Source: Poseidonibacter lekithochrous (GTDB taxonomy: Bacteria > Campylobacterota > Campylobacteria > Campylobacterales > Arcobacteraceae). From it: DNA of 64,000 bases. Of this stretch, positions 54,749 to 62,674 are shown piece after piece. Below the pieces are notes generated by a model. That model saw only the letters and a program-made list of their open reading frames with translations. It did not search any database and was not told where the DNA came from. Position 1 is the first letter of the stretch. The number at the start of each line of letters is the position of its first letter. Location of the stretch: positions 2,232,001-2,296,000 of the forward strand of contig NZ_CP054052.1 in NCBI RefSeq assembly GCF_013283835.1, written 5' to 3'. Both the position numbers and the translations under genes were made by a program.

Positions 54749-55240
54749 ATGAACCCCAAAGTAAAAAAATATGCAAAAGAAATAGCAAAAACTCTAATAA
54801 TATTAACAGTAATACTAAATATAGTTAGTTACTTCAAATCACAAGATTTAAACAAAGACAAACTAAACATACAAACTTTTAAACTACTAGATAATAGTAC
54901 ATATACTGTTCCAAATGATAAACCAATATTAGTACACTTCTGGGCAACATGGTGTCCAACATGTAAAATAGAAGGTGGAAATATAGAAAGAGTATCAAAA
55001 GACTATGAAGTAATCACAATAGCCTCTCAATCAGGTAGTAAAGAAGAGATACAAAAATACCTAGAGGAAAATAATCTAACATTCAAAGTAGTAAATGATC
55101 TAGATGGAGAGTTTGCAAGCCAATTCAACATCTCAGCATACCCTACTACATTTATTTATGACAAAGATAAAAACATGACTTTTAGCGAAGTTGGCTATAC
55201 GTCTACATTTGGGCTTTATTGGAGAATGTTTTTTAGTTAA
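54749..55240 (+). CDS. TlpA/ScsD-like membrane-anchored thioredoxin
   Basis: A 163-aa protein with an N-terminal helix (KEIAKTLIILTVILNIVSYF) and a periplasmic thioredoxin fold: PILVHFWATWCPTCKIEGGN (active-site CPTC), VITIASQSGSKEEIQKYLEENN, and FNISAYPTTFIYDKDKNM with the cis-Pro (SAYPT). It resembles TlpA/ScsD-type thiol-disulfide proteins that reduce or protect periplasmic cysteines. SD AAGGTAAG precedes the ATG. No obvious operon partner lies nearby. The following 187 nt contain a structured element. Confidence 0.88.
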   Translation: MNPKVKKYAKEIAKTLIILTVILNIVSYFKSQDLNKDKLNIQTFKLLDNSTYTVPNDKPILVHFWATWCPTCKIEGGNIERVSKDYEVITIASQSGSKEEIQKYLEENNLTFKVVNDLDGEFASQFNISAYPTTFIYDKDKNMTFSEVGYTSTFGLYWRMFFS

Positions 55241-55266
55241 ATAAGAAACAAATCAGCAAATTAAAA

Positions 55267-55284
55267 AACTATTACAAAATAGTT
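55267..55284 (-). terminator. Terminator of the argA operon (minus strand)
   Basis: On the minus strand AACTATT / AATAGTT with a TTGT loop is followed by TTTT. It lies about 145 nt past the argA stop, beyond the larger foldable element. Confidence 0.6.
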
Positions 55285-55304
55285 GAAAGTACCGCACAAC
55301 TAAA

Positions 55305-55424
55305 ATAAATTCATATTTTTGTAAAGTTCAAGGAAGAGTTAGATATTTGAGAGGAGCGTACACGAAGTACGTGGCTAACAAATCTCTAGCTCTAACGCAG
55401 AGATTTGTAAAAAGATGGATTTAT
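55305..55424. repeat. Foldable intergenic element, 120 nt, function unknown
   Basis: The ends 55305-55324 and 55405-55424 pair over 20 nt with 16 Watson-Crick pairs plus three G-U pairs in the RNA sense. Inside, GTTAGA / TCTAAC (338-343 with 391-396 after 55000), ATTTG / CAAAT and GTAC / GTAC stems nest around a small ACGAA loop. It fills the gap between the convergent tlpA-like and argA genes. It could be a mobile interspersed repeat (MITE/REP-like), a structured small RNA, or a large bidirectional terminator. Only one copy is in this window. Confidence 0.55.
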
Positions 55425-55427
55425 GAT

Positions 55428-55889
55428 TTATAAATCGTGTACCATTGCGATTTCATCACAAATTGGAAAGTGCTTACATCTTATACAATCTGCCCAAATC
55501 TTATGCTCAGGAATTTCTTCTTTTTCTATCATTCTAAAACCTGCTGTTTCAAAAAAACTTTTTGCGTAAGTTAGAGATAAAATTTGTTTTAATTTATATT
55601 CTCTTCCCTCGTCGATACAGGCTTGTACTAATTTTAGTCCTAGTTTTAATCCTCTAAACTTTTTAGATACTACAAGACTTCGAACTTCTGCTAATCTTGC
55701 AGAGTGAATATGTAAGGCTGTAAATCCAGCCATTACACCATCTACTTCTACTACTGTATATGATCTAATAGTATTAGCCATTTCATCTTCTGTTCGTAAA
55801 AGAATGTTTCCATTGTCAACTTCTTCTTTTACTAACTCTTGCATTAACGTAATATGAGATACATCTGGTTTAAGAAATGTGATTTCCAA
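55428..55889 (-). CDS. argA: Short ArgA-type N-acetyltransferase
   Basis: A 153-aa GNAT-family acetyltransferase of the short ArgA class that makes N-acetylglutamate for arginine synthesis, without the kinase-like domain of E. coli ArgA. The acetyl-CoA motif is VRSLVVSKKFRGLKLGLKLV (V-x-x-x-x-R-G-x-G-type, with G-L-K-L-G), and the catalytic C-terminal half has FFETAGFRMIEKEEIP. The tail CIRCKHFPICDE has three Cys (CxxC-x5-C) that may hold a metal. It starts within the end of engB and is the last gene of the operon. Confidence 0.78.
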   Translation of the reverse strand: MEITFLKPDVSHITLMQELVKEEVDNGNILLRTEDEMANTIRSYTVVEVDGVMAGFTALHIHSARLAEVRSLVVSKKFRGLKLGLKLVQACIDEGREYKLKQILSLTYAKSFFETAGFRMIEKEEIPEHKIWADCIRCKHFPICDEIAMVHDL

Positions 55890-56481
55890 ATAAATGTCCT
55901 GTTATAGCATCTTGAAGATCTTGCATACCTCTTTTTTTAAGGTTAGATACAAAAATCCCTTCAGGATATGCTCTTTTTAATTTTTGTAAATCATTTTGCT
56001 TTAATTTATCAATCTTTGTAAAAGCATTAATAATGATTTGATCCCCTCTTTTATGAGTTCTTAAAAACTCATCAACATTCTTATCAACAGCTAAATCAAT
56101 ATGCCTAGCATCAATTAAATGTACAAATACTTGTAAGTTTTGTCTTTGTTCTAAATATCCTGTAAGGTTTTTATTCCATGCAGCTTTTAAACTTTTTGAA
56201 ACTCTTGCATATCCAAATCCTGGTAAATCCACAAATCTAGCGAAAAGATAAGGTACTTCTTCACTCTCTGTCTTAAATTTAATTTCAAAATAATTAATAA
56301 GTTGAGTTTTACCAGGCGTAGAAGAAGATTTTGCTAATCCTTTTCTATTTGTAAGCGTATTTAACAGTGATGATTTACCAACATTACTTCTACCTAAGAA
56401 AGCAACTTCTGCTCTATCTGGAGTTGGTGAATCACTTATACTTTGCGCTGATGTTAAAAACTGTGCTTCTACTATTTTCAT
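55870..56481 (-). CDS. engB: Ribosome biogenesis GTPase EngB (YsxC/YihA)
   Basis: An essential-type small GTPase that helps assemble the 50S subunit, 203 aa. The G motifs are clear: VAFLGRSNVGKSSLLNTL (G1), the switch I GKTQLINYF, VDLPGFGYARV (G3), and FTKIDKLK (G4, TKxD). The substrate-binding N-tail AQFLTSAQSISDSPTP is typical. It directly follows lptA (1 nt) and overlaps argA by 20 nt. Confidence 0.96.
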   Translation of the reverse strand: MKIVEAQFLTSAQSISDSPTPDRAEVAFLGRSNVGKSSLLNTLTNRKGLAKSSSTPGKTQLINYFEIKFKTESEEVPYLFARFVDLPGFGYARVSKSLKAAWNKNLTGYLEQRQNLQVFVHLIDARHIDLAVDKNVDEFLRTHKRGDQIIINAFTKIDKLKQNDLQKLKRAYPEGIFVSNLKKRGMQDLQDAITGHLFGNHIS

Positions 56482-56973
56482 TTATTTTTTACCCTCTTGT
56501 CCCTGTTGTATATTAATAATAAATCTTACTGGTTTATCTTCACTACCACTAACTCTTGCTTCGCCAGTTAGTTGATTTACATAGATTTTATCACCATAGA
56601 TTTTTCTATTATCATTTTTTTCTTGTAAAAATCCGTTACCAATTACAGTATATTCTTGTTTAGATGGAGAATAAATGATTTTATTTCCTTTTCCAATATA
56701 ATGTTTTAGTTTTGTTACTAATTCAAAATCTACATTACCCGTAGCAATATATTTTGAAGGAGTTTTTACATTAGTTCCTTTTTGACTTACGAAATAAATA
56801 TCTACTTTATTTGCATTAAGTTTATCTTTTCCCATTTTGATTTTTACATTACCTGTAAAAGATGAAATCCCTTTGTTATCACTTGCCTCAAACTGTTCTG
56901 CATCAATTACAAGTTTTTGTGTTTGAGCAAACAGTAGTGTTGAACATACTAATAATCCAGCTAAAAATTTCAT
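56482..56973 (-). CDS. lptA: LPS transport periplasmic bridge protein LptA
   Basis: A 163-aa periplasmic protein that forms the Lpt bridge carrying lipopolysaccharide to the outer membrane. A signal (FLAGLLVCSTLLFAQ) is followed by the OstA/jelly-roll pattern QKLVIDAEQFEASDNKGISSFTGNVKIKMGKDKL and KYIATGNVDFELVT. I start at the ATG at 56973, with AAGGG 6 nt upstream, not at the TTG two codons before. LptA lies right after lptC in the same operon. Confidence 0.9.
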   Translation of the reverse strand: MKFLAGLLVCSTLLFAQTQKLVIDAEQFEASDNKGISSFTGNVKIKMGKDKLNANKVDIYFVSQKGTNVKTPSKYIATGNVDFELVTKLKHYIGKGNKIIYSPSKQEYTVIGNGFLQEKNDNRKIYGDKIYVNQLTGEARVSGSEDKPVRFIINIQQGQEGKK

Positions 56974-56982
56974 TATCAACCC

Positions 56983-57516
56983 TTATTTTTTATTTTTCAT
57001 ATCAATTTCAAAATGCACTTTTTTTGACTTAAAGTTATTCTTATTCATATCTAAATATAAATTTGTTCCCTTTATAGTGCTTCCATTATATTTACCATTA
57101 AAAGCGATATCATTGTATGCAACTTTTTGTTTAGTATTATAATAAAGTTTTTCAGTATTAAGAGTCATGAAATTATCTCTTCTATAAAAAACTTTTTCTT
57201 TTAAAGTAAGAATATCTCCATGACTTATAATCATTTTTGCATTTAATTTATCTAAATTGTATTTCTTATTTTTCTTTGTATTTTTGATGATAATATCAGC
57301 ATCAAACATTTCGTCTCTATTTTTGTATTTTATAGCTTTTGAAGCATCTACAACTTTAGTTACACTATCTTCTGTAAGTGTAAACATAAGTGGTTCTTCA
57401 AATACTACTAAAGGAATATCTTTATCAGTATTTTCACTTATTCTATTCTCAACTGGAATAAAGTAAGCAGCAATTCCTAATGCTAATAAAATATTTACAA
57501 AAAGTTTTATACCCAT
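56983..57516 (-). CDS. lptC: LPS export protein LptC
   Basis: A 177-aa single-pass protein that couples the LptBFG ABC transporter to LptA. It has one N-terminal helix (KLFVNILLALGIAAYFIPV) and a periplasmic jelly-roll domain (VVFEEPLMFTLTEDSVTKVVDASKAI, YNDIAFNGKYNGSTIKGTNLYL). Sequence similarity in the LptC family is low; the call rests on topology, size and placement between kdsC and lptA. It overlaps kdsC by 10 nt. Confidence 0.86.
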   Translation of the reverse strand: MGIKLFVNILLALGIAAYFIPVENRISENTDKDIPLVVFEEPLMFTLTEDSVTKVVDASKAIKYKNRDEMFDADIIIKNTKKNKKYNLDKLNAKMIISHGDILTLKEKVFYRRDNFMTLNTEKLYYNTKQKVAYNDIAFNGKYNGSTIKGTNLYLDMNKNNFKSKKVHFEIDMKNKK

Positions 57517-58004
57517 GCGTTAACAAAATCCTCTTCTAAACCATCTTCTTTGAAAATGTATTCCATCATTTCACGAACAGCACCTTCTCCACCTTTGTTT
57601 TCACAAACTACGTTTACAAAATCTTTAAGGTATGAAGTTCCATTGGCAGGAGTGAATGATAATCCAGCTTTTTTCAGCATTTTATAATCGTTTAAATCAT
57701 CTCCAATTGCTGCAACTTGATTCCACTCTAAACCTTCTTCTTTTAAGATGTTTTCTAATACTTCATCTTTATTATGAATACCTTGGTGTAAATGTGAAAT
57801 TCCTAACTCTTTTGCACGTCTTTCAACTAAGGCAGATTTTCTACCTGTAATAATTGCAGCTTTTTTAGCAAACTTTTTAGTCCATACAGCAATAGCTAAA
57901 CCATCGGCTACATCAAAAGACTTGATCTCATCACCATTACTTGTATACATGATTTTACCATCTGTCAATGTACCATCAACATCTAATACAATTAACTCAA
58001 TCAT
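57507..58004 (-). CDS. kdsC: KDO-8-phosphate phosphatase KdsC (HAD family)
   Basis: Dephosphorylates KDO-8-phosphate in KDO (LPS inner core) synthesis. The 165-aa C0-type HAD enzyme has ELIVLDVDGTLTDGKIMY (nucleophile Asp, DxDGT), IITGRKSALVERRAKELGI (motif II), KDEVLENILKEEGL, and VAAIGDDLNDYKMLKKAGLSFTPANG (motif IV). It overlaps the hisB stop by 4 nt and the lptC start by 10 nt, placing LPS sugar synthesis next to LPS transport. Confidence 0.94.
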   Translation of the reverse strand: MIELIVLDVDGTLTDGKIMYTSNGDEIKSFDVADGLAIAVWTKKFAKKAAIITGRKSALVERRAKELGISHLHQGIHNKDEVLENILKEEGLEWNQVAAIGDDLNDYKMLKKAGLSFTPANGTSYLKDFVNVVCENKGGEGAVREMMEYIFKEDGLEEDFVNAWV

Positions 58005-58573
58005 AGAACACCTTTTGTACTTGGAATTCCAAGTCTTTCATTTTTAACTAATGCACGTCTTAATGCAACAGCAAATGCCTTGAAAGATGCTTCTAAGATA
58101 TGGTGTTTATTTCTACCTCTATCTTGAATAATATGTACAGTTAATCCAGCATTTCCAGAAATTGCATGGAAGAATTCTTCAGCTAGTTCTACATCAAACT
58201 CACCTACTTTTCCTGATACATTTACTTCATATACTAAAAATGGTCTATTTGATAAATCTAATGCACATGTAGTTGCAGCTTCATCCATAACTACTGTTGC
58301 ATTACCATATCTCTCAACTGCTTCAATAGGAAAAATTTCTTCTTTAAGTGCTTTTCCTATTACGATACCACAGTCTTCTACAGTATGATGAGCATCAACA
58401 TGTAAATCACCATCACATGTAAGTTCTAAATCCATACCACTATGTTTAGATAAAGCCTCTAACATATGATCAAAAAAACCAACTCCAGTTTTAATAGTTG
58501 ATTTTCCACTACCATTGATATCTAATTTACATTTAATTTTCGTTTCTCTAGTTTCTCTATTTATCTCTGTCAT
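58001..58573 (-). CDS. hisB: Imidazoleglycerol-phosphate dehydratase HisB
   Basis: The sixth step of histidine synthesis, IGP to imidazole acetol phosphate. The 190-aa monofunctional enzyme has the Mn-binding motifs GFFDHMLEALSKHSGMDLELTCDGDLHVDAHHTVEDCGI and EEFFHAISGNAGLTVHI, plus RNKHHILEASFKAFAVALRRAL. The phosphatase domain of E. coli HisB is absent, as is normal outside enterics. No other his genes are in the window. It overlaps kdsC by 4 nt. Confidence 0.96.
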   Translation of the reverse strand: MTEINRETRETKIKCKLDINGSGKSTIKTGVGFFDHMLEALSKHSGMDLELTCDGDLHVDAHHTVEDCGIVIGKALKEEIFPIEAVERYGNATVVMDEAATTCALDLSNRPFLVYEVNVSGKVGEFDVELAEEFFHAISGNAGLTVHIIQDRGRNKHHILEASFKAFAVALRRALVKNERLGIPSTKGVL

Positions 58574-58584
58574 TGTTTACCCTA

Positions 58585-59502
58585 TTATTTCTCTACTATC
58601 ATACCGTTTAGACCATTTGAGTCTTTGAAAAGTTGCGCATGATTATATGAATCAAAACCTGTAATATAAACTTTATGTAAATATCTTTCACCTGAAAGTA
58701 TCTTCTTAACTTCTACATTATACTTCCCATTTGTTAATGATTCGTATTTAGCTTTTGTCTGAAGTGCACCTTCCATTCTACTAAAGGCACCAACTTGAAT
58801 ATCATAATTCCCAGCAGGCATAATTACTTTTTCTTCTATTTTCATAGGAGCTAGTGATTCTACTACTTCAGTATTGTTAACTTTAGTACCAAGAGCTGGT
58901 TTTGCTTTTGCAACATTTTGTGGTAATTCATTTAATGGTGCATTACCGTTTTCAATCTCACCGTTATATCCAATAACAGTAATTTTAACTTTTGCAGTTC
59001 CATTTCTAACCATATCAATTTTATGAGCAGCCTTATTTGATAAATCAATAATTCTTCCAGCTACAAAAGGACCTCTATCATTTACTCTTACAATTGCAGT
59101 TCTACCGTTTTCTAGGTTGTGAACTTTTACCATTGTATTCATAGGTAGAGTTTTATGCGCTGCTGTCATTGCATACATGTTGTAAGTTTCACCATTAGAA
59201 GTTTTCTTTGCATGAAAGTTAGGACCATACCAAGAAGCAATACCTCTGAAGTCATCGCCAACATTTACAACTTTTGGATAATACCTAACACCAAAAACAG
59301 TATAAGGTCTTAGTGTTGCTCTATGCATAGCTTTTGAATTTCTAATTAAAACATTAGTTGTATTAGGTTTATATACTTTGTTTATATCTGAACTTGGAAC
59401 TGAATAAGAAGGTTCTTTTTGAGAACATCCAGTAATTAATAGTGTACCAATTAGCAAGCTTGTAGTTACACTATACTTAATAGTTTTATTTAAAAACTTC
59501 AA
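58585..59502 (-). CDS. rlpA: RlpA-family septal lytic transglycosylase lipoprotein with SPOR domain
   Basis: A 305-aa lipoprotein (lipobox LLITGCSQ, Cys26) with a double-psi beta-barrel RlpA domain: RGIASWYGPNFHAKKTSNGETYNMYAMTAAHKTLPMNT and RVNDRGPFVAGRIIDLS, where the E and D residues needed for cutting denuded glycans are likely kept. A C-terminal SPOR domain (IQVGAFSRMEGALQTKAKYESLT) targets it to the septum. It starts with AGGAGAAA before the ATG. Hairpins upstream, after tatD, suggest it has its own promoter or reduced read-through. Confidence 0.92.
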   Translation of the reverse strand: MKFLNKTIKYSVTTSLLIGTLLITGCSQKEPSYSVPSSDINKVYKPNTTNVLIRNSKAMHRATLRPYTVFGVRYYPKVVNVGDDFRGIASWYGPNFHAKKTSNGETYNMYAMTAAHKTLPMNTMVKVHNLENGRTAIVRVNDRGPFVAGRIIDLSNKAAHKIDMVRNGTAKVKITVIGYNGEIENGNAPLNELPQNVAKAKPALGTKVNNTEVVESLAPMKIEEKVIMPAGNYDIQVGAFSRMEGALQTKAKYESLTNGKYNVEVKKILSGERYLHKVYITGFDSYNHAQLFKDSNGLNGMIVEK

Positions 59503-59586
59503 GTTTTTCTCCTATTATTTAAATAAATATATATTATGAAATCGAAATAGGACTCTTTTTTAAATTTTTATGTTTTAATTGAAAAT

Positions 59587-59642
59587 AAATAAGATTTTTG
59601 AAGGTCTTATTTAAAGAGTTACTATTATATAAAATAGTAACT
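59587..59642 (-). terminator. Tandem hairpins between tatD and rlpA
   Basis: AGTTACTATT / AATAGTAACT (10 bp perfect) and AAATAAGA / TCTTATTT (8 bp) follow the tatD stop on the minus strand, the second running into a T-rich tract. They probably end the tatD transcript. Confidence 0.6.
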
Positions 59643-59649
59643 ATTATAT

Positions 59650-60438
59650 CTAAGATATACTAGAAAACTCTTTAAATAATTTTTTTGCGTTTGTTGTAGT
59701 TAGTTCTTCTATCTCATCTCTTGAGATATTTAGAAGTTCTGCCATTTTATCAGCCACAAAAACTGTAAAATATGGTTCATTTCTCTCACCTCTATGGGGA
59801 TGTGGAGTAAGATATGGAGCATCAGTTTCGATGATTAATTTGTCTTTTGGTATTTTAGGTAAAACTGATACTAATTTCTTAGCATTCTTAAAAGTTAAAA
59901 CCCCACCAATTCCAAAATAAAATTCATGATCAGCTAAAGGAAGTAGATGTTCACTTGCATTGTAACAATGAAGAACTCCACCTACTTCTTTTGCATTATA
60001 ATCAATCAAGATTTGTCTTGAATCATCTGATGCTTCACGAATATGAACAATAAGAGGTTTTTTCACTTTTTTAGCAAACTCAATTTGAGATATAAATACC
60101 TCTTTTTGTTTTGCTACATTAGCTTTCTTTTCCTCTTCATCTTCTGGGAGTCTAAAATAATCTAGTCCACATTCTCCAACGGCAATACATTTTGGATGAT
60201 TTATATACTCTTCTAAAACTTTTTCATCATATGAATCTATATCATAAGGATGAATACCAACAGCAAAATAAACACTATCGTATTTTTCTGCTAATTTAAT
60301 AGATTGAGGTAAATCATTAAAATCCGCGCCAGGTATTAAAAACCCTTTTACACCGTGGTCTAAAGCATTTTGAATTACTTTATCAATGTCTTCATAATAT
60401 TTAGAATTATCTAAATGGCAATGTGTATCTATAATTAT
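59650..60438 (-). CDS. tatD: TatD-family metal-dependent hydrolase, start codon is ATA in this sequence
   Basis: A TatD-type Mg/Mn-dependent DNase or hydrolase with a normal length of 262 aa if read from 60438. The frame is open and complete: IIDTHCHLDNSKYY (HxH metal site), FAVGIHPYD, AVGEXCGLDY-type AVGECGLDYF (Glu), VHIRE, GVLHCYN and IETDAPYLTPHPHRG (Asp). The usual N-terminus M-I-I-D-T-H would need ATG at 60438-60436, but the sequence reads ATA. No ATG, GTG or TTG lies between the upstream in-frame stop and the HxH motif. The GTG at 60066 would delete the metal site and half of the domain. The upstream gene overlaps by ATAA. Confidence 0.85.
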   Translation of the reverse strand: MIIDTHCHLDNSKYYEDIDKVIQNALDHGVKGFLIPGADFNDLPQSIKLAEKYDSVYFAVGIHPYDIDSYDEKVLEEYINHPKCIAVGECGLDYFRLPEDEEEKKANVAKQKEVFISQIEFAKKVKKPLIVHIREASDDSRQILIDYNAKEVGGVLHCYNASEHLLPLADHEFYFGIGGVLTFKNAKKLVSVLPKIPKDKLIIETDAPYLTPHPHRGERNEPYFTVFVADKMAELLNISRDEIEELTTTNAKKLFKEFSSIS

Positions 60439-60740
60439 GACAATAACCTTTTTCCAACCAAATTAATTAAATTACCAATTTGAGAAATATCTTCTGCTTT
60501 AATCCAAGCATCAATACCAAAGTTCTTAAAAGCATCATAGTCACTCTCATCTTCAATTATTGCAATAGAAACAAATTTTTCAGCACAAGCTTTTGCTTTA
60601 TTTTCTTCGAATTCAAAAATTGTATTAATATCTAATACAACAATATCAGCATCACCTGCTACACCACTATGAAAATTTTCTACTGTATGGTCACTACCAA
60701 ATACTGAATCTTCTATTTCACAAAATGTTACGATTTTCAT
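60435..60740 (-). CDS. Small conserved-looking protein upstream of tatD
   Basis: A 101-aa acidic cytoplasmic protein (MKIVTFCEIEDSVFGSDHTV, DADIVVLDINTIFEFEENKAKACA, KFVSIAIIEDESDYDAFKNFGIDAWIKAEDIS). The alternation of strands and helices, with VVLDIN and an AWIKAEDI end, resembles a receiver-like alpha/beta fold, but I cannot place it in a family. SD GGGAG precedes the ATG. It is coupled to tatD by a 4-nt overlap and sits after hslU. Confidence 0.6.
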   Translation of the reverse strand: MKIVTFCEIEDSVFGSDHTVENFHSGVAGDADIVVLDINTIFEFEENKAKACAEKFVSIAIIEDESDYDAFKNFGIDAWIKAEDISQIGNLINLVGKRLLS

Positions 60741-60799
60741 TTTTTTCTCCCAAAAAATTGATATAAATTATTTTAGCTAAAAAATTATTAATTTTTATA

Positions 60800-62128
60800 C
60801 TATAAAATGTACCTTGCTAAATCTTCGTTATCAACAATGATATCAAGCTTTTCTTCAACAAGCTCTTTTGTTATAACAATAGTTTCGCCTTTTCTTTCAT
60901 CTGCTTCATACGATATATCTTCAATTACTTTTTCAATTACTGTATGTAATCTTCTAGCCCCAATATCTTCTGTTTTTTCATTTGCAGTTTCAGAATATTT
61001 AGCAAATGCTCGAATAGCTTCATCATCAAAATCTAAATGTACATCTTCAACTTCTAATAAAGCTTTGTATTGTCTAAGAAGTGAATTTTTAGTATTAGTA
61101 AGAATCTTATATAAAGCTTCTTCATCTAATGATTCTAATTCAACTCTTAAAGGAAATCTTCCTTGTAATTCTGGAAGTAAATCAGATGGCTTAGATACAT
61201 GGAATGCACCAGCAGCAATAAATAAAATATGATCTGTTTTAATCTGACCAAATTTAGTTTGAACAGAACTACCTTCAACAATTGGAAGTAAATCTCTTTG
61301 AACACCCTCTTTTGAAGGATCTTGATTTTGATTTTGTTTTCCAGAAGCAATCTTATCAATTTCATCTAAGAAGATAATTCCACCAGTTTCAGCTCTTTTT
61401 AGTGCTTCAATCTTAATAGCTTCTTGATCAAGTAAACTATCACTAGCTTCGTCTCTTAATAAAACTTTAGCATCTTTGATTGTTACTTCTTTTTTGATTT
61501 TCTCTTTATTCAATCCACCTAACATTTTATTTAGGCTTTCTTGCATTGAGCTCATATCCATTGGCATTGATGAATCTAAAATTTCAACGTGAGCTTTTTT
61601 AGGAACTTCAATTTCAATTTTTTTATCATCTAAATCACCGTTAAGTAATTTCTTTTCCATCATGTTATAAGTTTTGATAAAAGATTCTTTTGCACTTGCT
61701 GTTGCACCTTCTGGTAAAGGTGGTACAAGTTTTTCAATGATTTTTTTATTTACTTCTTCAGCAATTTTATCTTTGATTTTTTCTTGAAACTCTTTAGTTA
61801 CAATAGCAATTGATTCAAATACAAGATCTCTAATCATTGATTCAACATCACGACCTACAAATCCAACTTCTGTATATTTTGAAGCTTCTACTTTTACAAA
61901 AGGCAATCCCATCATTTTTGCAAGTCTTCTTGCAATTTCAGTTTTACCAACTCCTGTACTACCAATCATTAAAATATTTTTTGGCATTATTTCTTCTTGA
62001 AGATCAGCAGGAACTCTCATTCTTCTGAATCTATTTCTAAGAGCTAATGCAATAGTTTTTTTAGCATTGTCTTGCCCAATGATATAATCATCTAAGTATT
62101 CAACAATCTGCTTTGGTGTTAAATCCAT
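60800..62128 (-). CDS. hslU: HslU, ATPase subunit of the HslUV protease
   Basis: A 442-aa AAA+ unfoldase that feeds HslV. It starts DLTPKQIVEYLDDYIIGQDNAKKTIALALRNRFRR, with Walker A NILMIGSTGVGKTEIARRLA, the pore loop GFVGRDVESMIRDL (GYVG-like), the I domain (about 130-230), Walker B GIIFLDEIDKI, and the sensor region GAFHVSKPSDLLPELQGRFPLRVEL. The C-terminal LARYIL docks into HslV. It lies 6 nt downstream of hslV. Confidence 0.97.
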   Translation of the reverse strand: MDLTPKQIVEYLDDYIIGQDNAKKTIALALRNRFRRMRVPADLQEEIMPKNILMIGSTGVGKTEIARRLAKMMGLPFVKVEASKYTEVGFVGRDVESMIRDLVFESIAIVTKEFQEKIKDKIAEEVNKKIIEKLVPPLPEGATASAKESFIKTYNMMEKKLLNGDLDDKKIEIEVPKKAHVEILDSSMPMDMSSMQESLNKMLGGLNKEKIKKEVTIKDAKVLLRDEASDSLLDQEAIKIEALKRAETGGIIFLDEIDKIASGKQNQNQDPSKEGVQRDLLPIVEGSSVQTKFGQIKTDHILFIAAGAFHVSKPSDLLPELQGRFPLRVELESLDEEALYKILTNTKNSLLRQYKALLEVEDVHLDFDDEAIRAFAKYSETANEKTEDIGARRLHTVIEKVIEDISYEADERKGETIVITKELVEEKLDIIVDNEDLARYIL

Positions 62129-62134
62129 ATTTTA

Positions 62135-62671
62135 TTAATCCTCAATCTTTAATAATTTAATATTTTGATTTGTATAAATACAAAGTTCCCCTGCAATCAT
62201 CAGTGATTCTTTTACCACTGCTTCTTCATCTAAATCTGAATGTTTAGCAAGAGCCCTTGCAGCTGAAATAGCAAAGTTACCACCACTACCAATAGAAGCA
62301 ATAGCTCCATCTTCTGGTTCAACTACATCACCATTTCCACTTAAGATGAAAATATGATCTTTGTTTAATACAATCATCATAGCTTCTAATCTTCTTAAAA
62401 CTTTATCTTTTCTCCACTCTTTTGAAAAAGCAATAACAGCTTTTAATAAGTCACCTTTAGTGCTTTCTAAGTGATTTTCAAACATATCATAAAGATTAAA
62501 AGCATCAGCAGTACTTCCCGCAAAACCTGAAAGAATCTGATCTTTGTATAATTTTCTAATTTTAGTTGCATTACCTTTTAAAACTGAATTTCCGAAAGTA
62601 ACTTGACCGTCACCTCCAATTACAGCTTTATCTTTACCTTTGTATGCAAGTATCGTTGTTGCGTCAAACAT
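62135..62671 (-). CDS. hslV: HslV, peptidase subunit of the HslUV protease
   Basis: A 178-aa proteasome-like peptidase. The N-terminus [42 protein letters not shown] is typical of Campylobacterota: the catalytic Thr is at position 5, so four residues (MFDA) must be removed, unlike the single Met in enterics. Other landmarks are [17 protein letters not shown] and [15 protein letters not shown]. It is between rplI (3 nt) and hslU (6 nt). Confidence 0.97.
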   Translation of the reverse strand: MFDATTILAYKGKDKAVIGGDGQVTFGNSVLKGNATKIRKLYKDQILSGFAGSTADAFNLYDMFENHLESTKGDLLKAVIAFSKEWRKDKVLRRLEAMMIVLNKDHIFILSGNGDVVEPEDGAIASIGSGGNFAISAARALAKHSDLDEEAVVKESLMIAGELCIYTNQNIKLLKIED

Positions 62672-62674
62672 TAA

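Noticed and set aside
55336-55400. An integron attC site suggested by GTTAGAT and CTCTAAC
   Set aside because: attC needs RYYYAAC first and GTTRRRY last. Here the order is reversed, the second core breaks the consensus, and no integrase or cassette array is near.
55241-55427. A tRNA gene in the structured gap
   Set aside because: No T-loop GTTCRA in the right place, no CCA-type acceptor stem, and no clover-leaf could be drawn; the stems are nested in one long hairpin.
59650-60066. A 138-aa TatD fragment starting at GTG 60066
   Set aside because: The frame continues upstream without a stop to the IIDTHCHLD motif; the short form lacks the metal site. The real question is the missing ATG at 60438.
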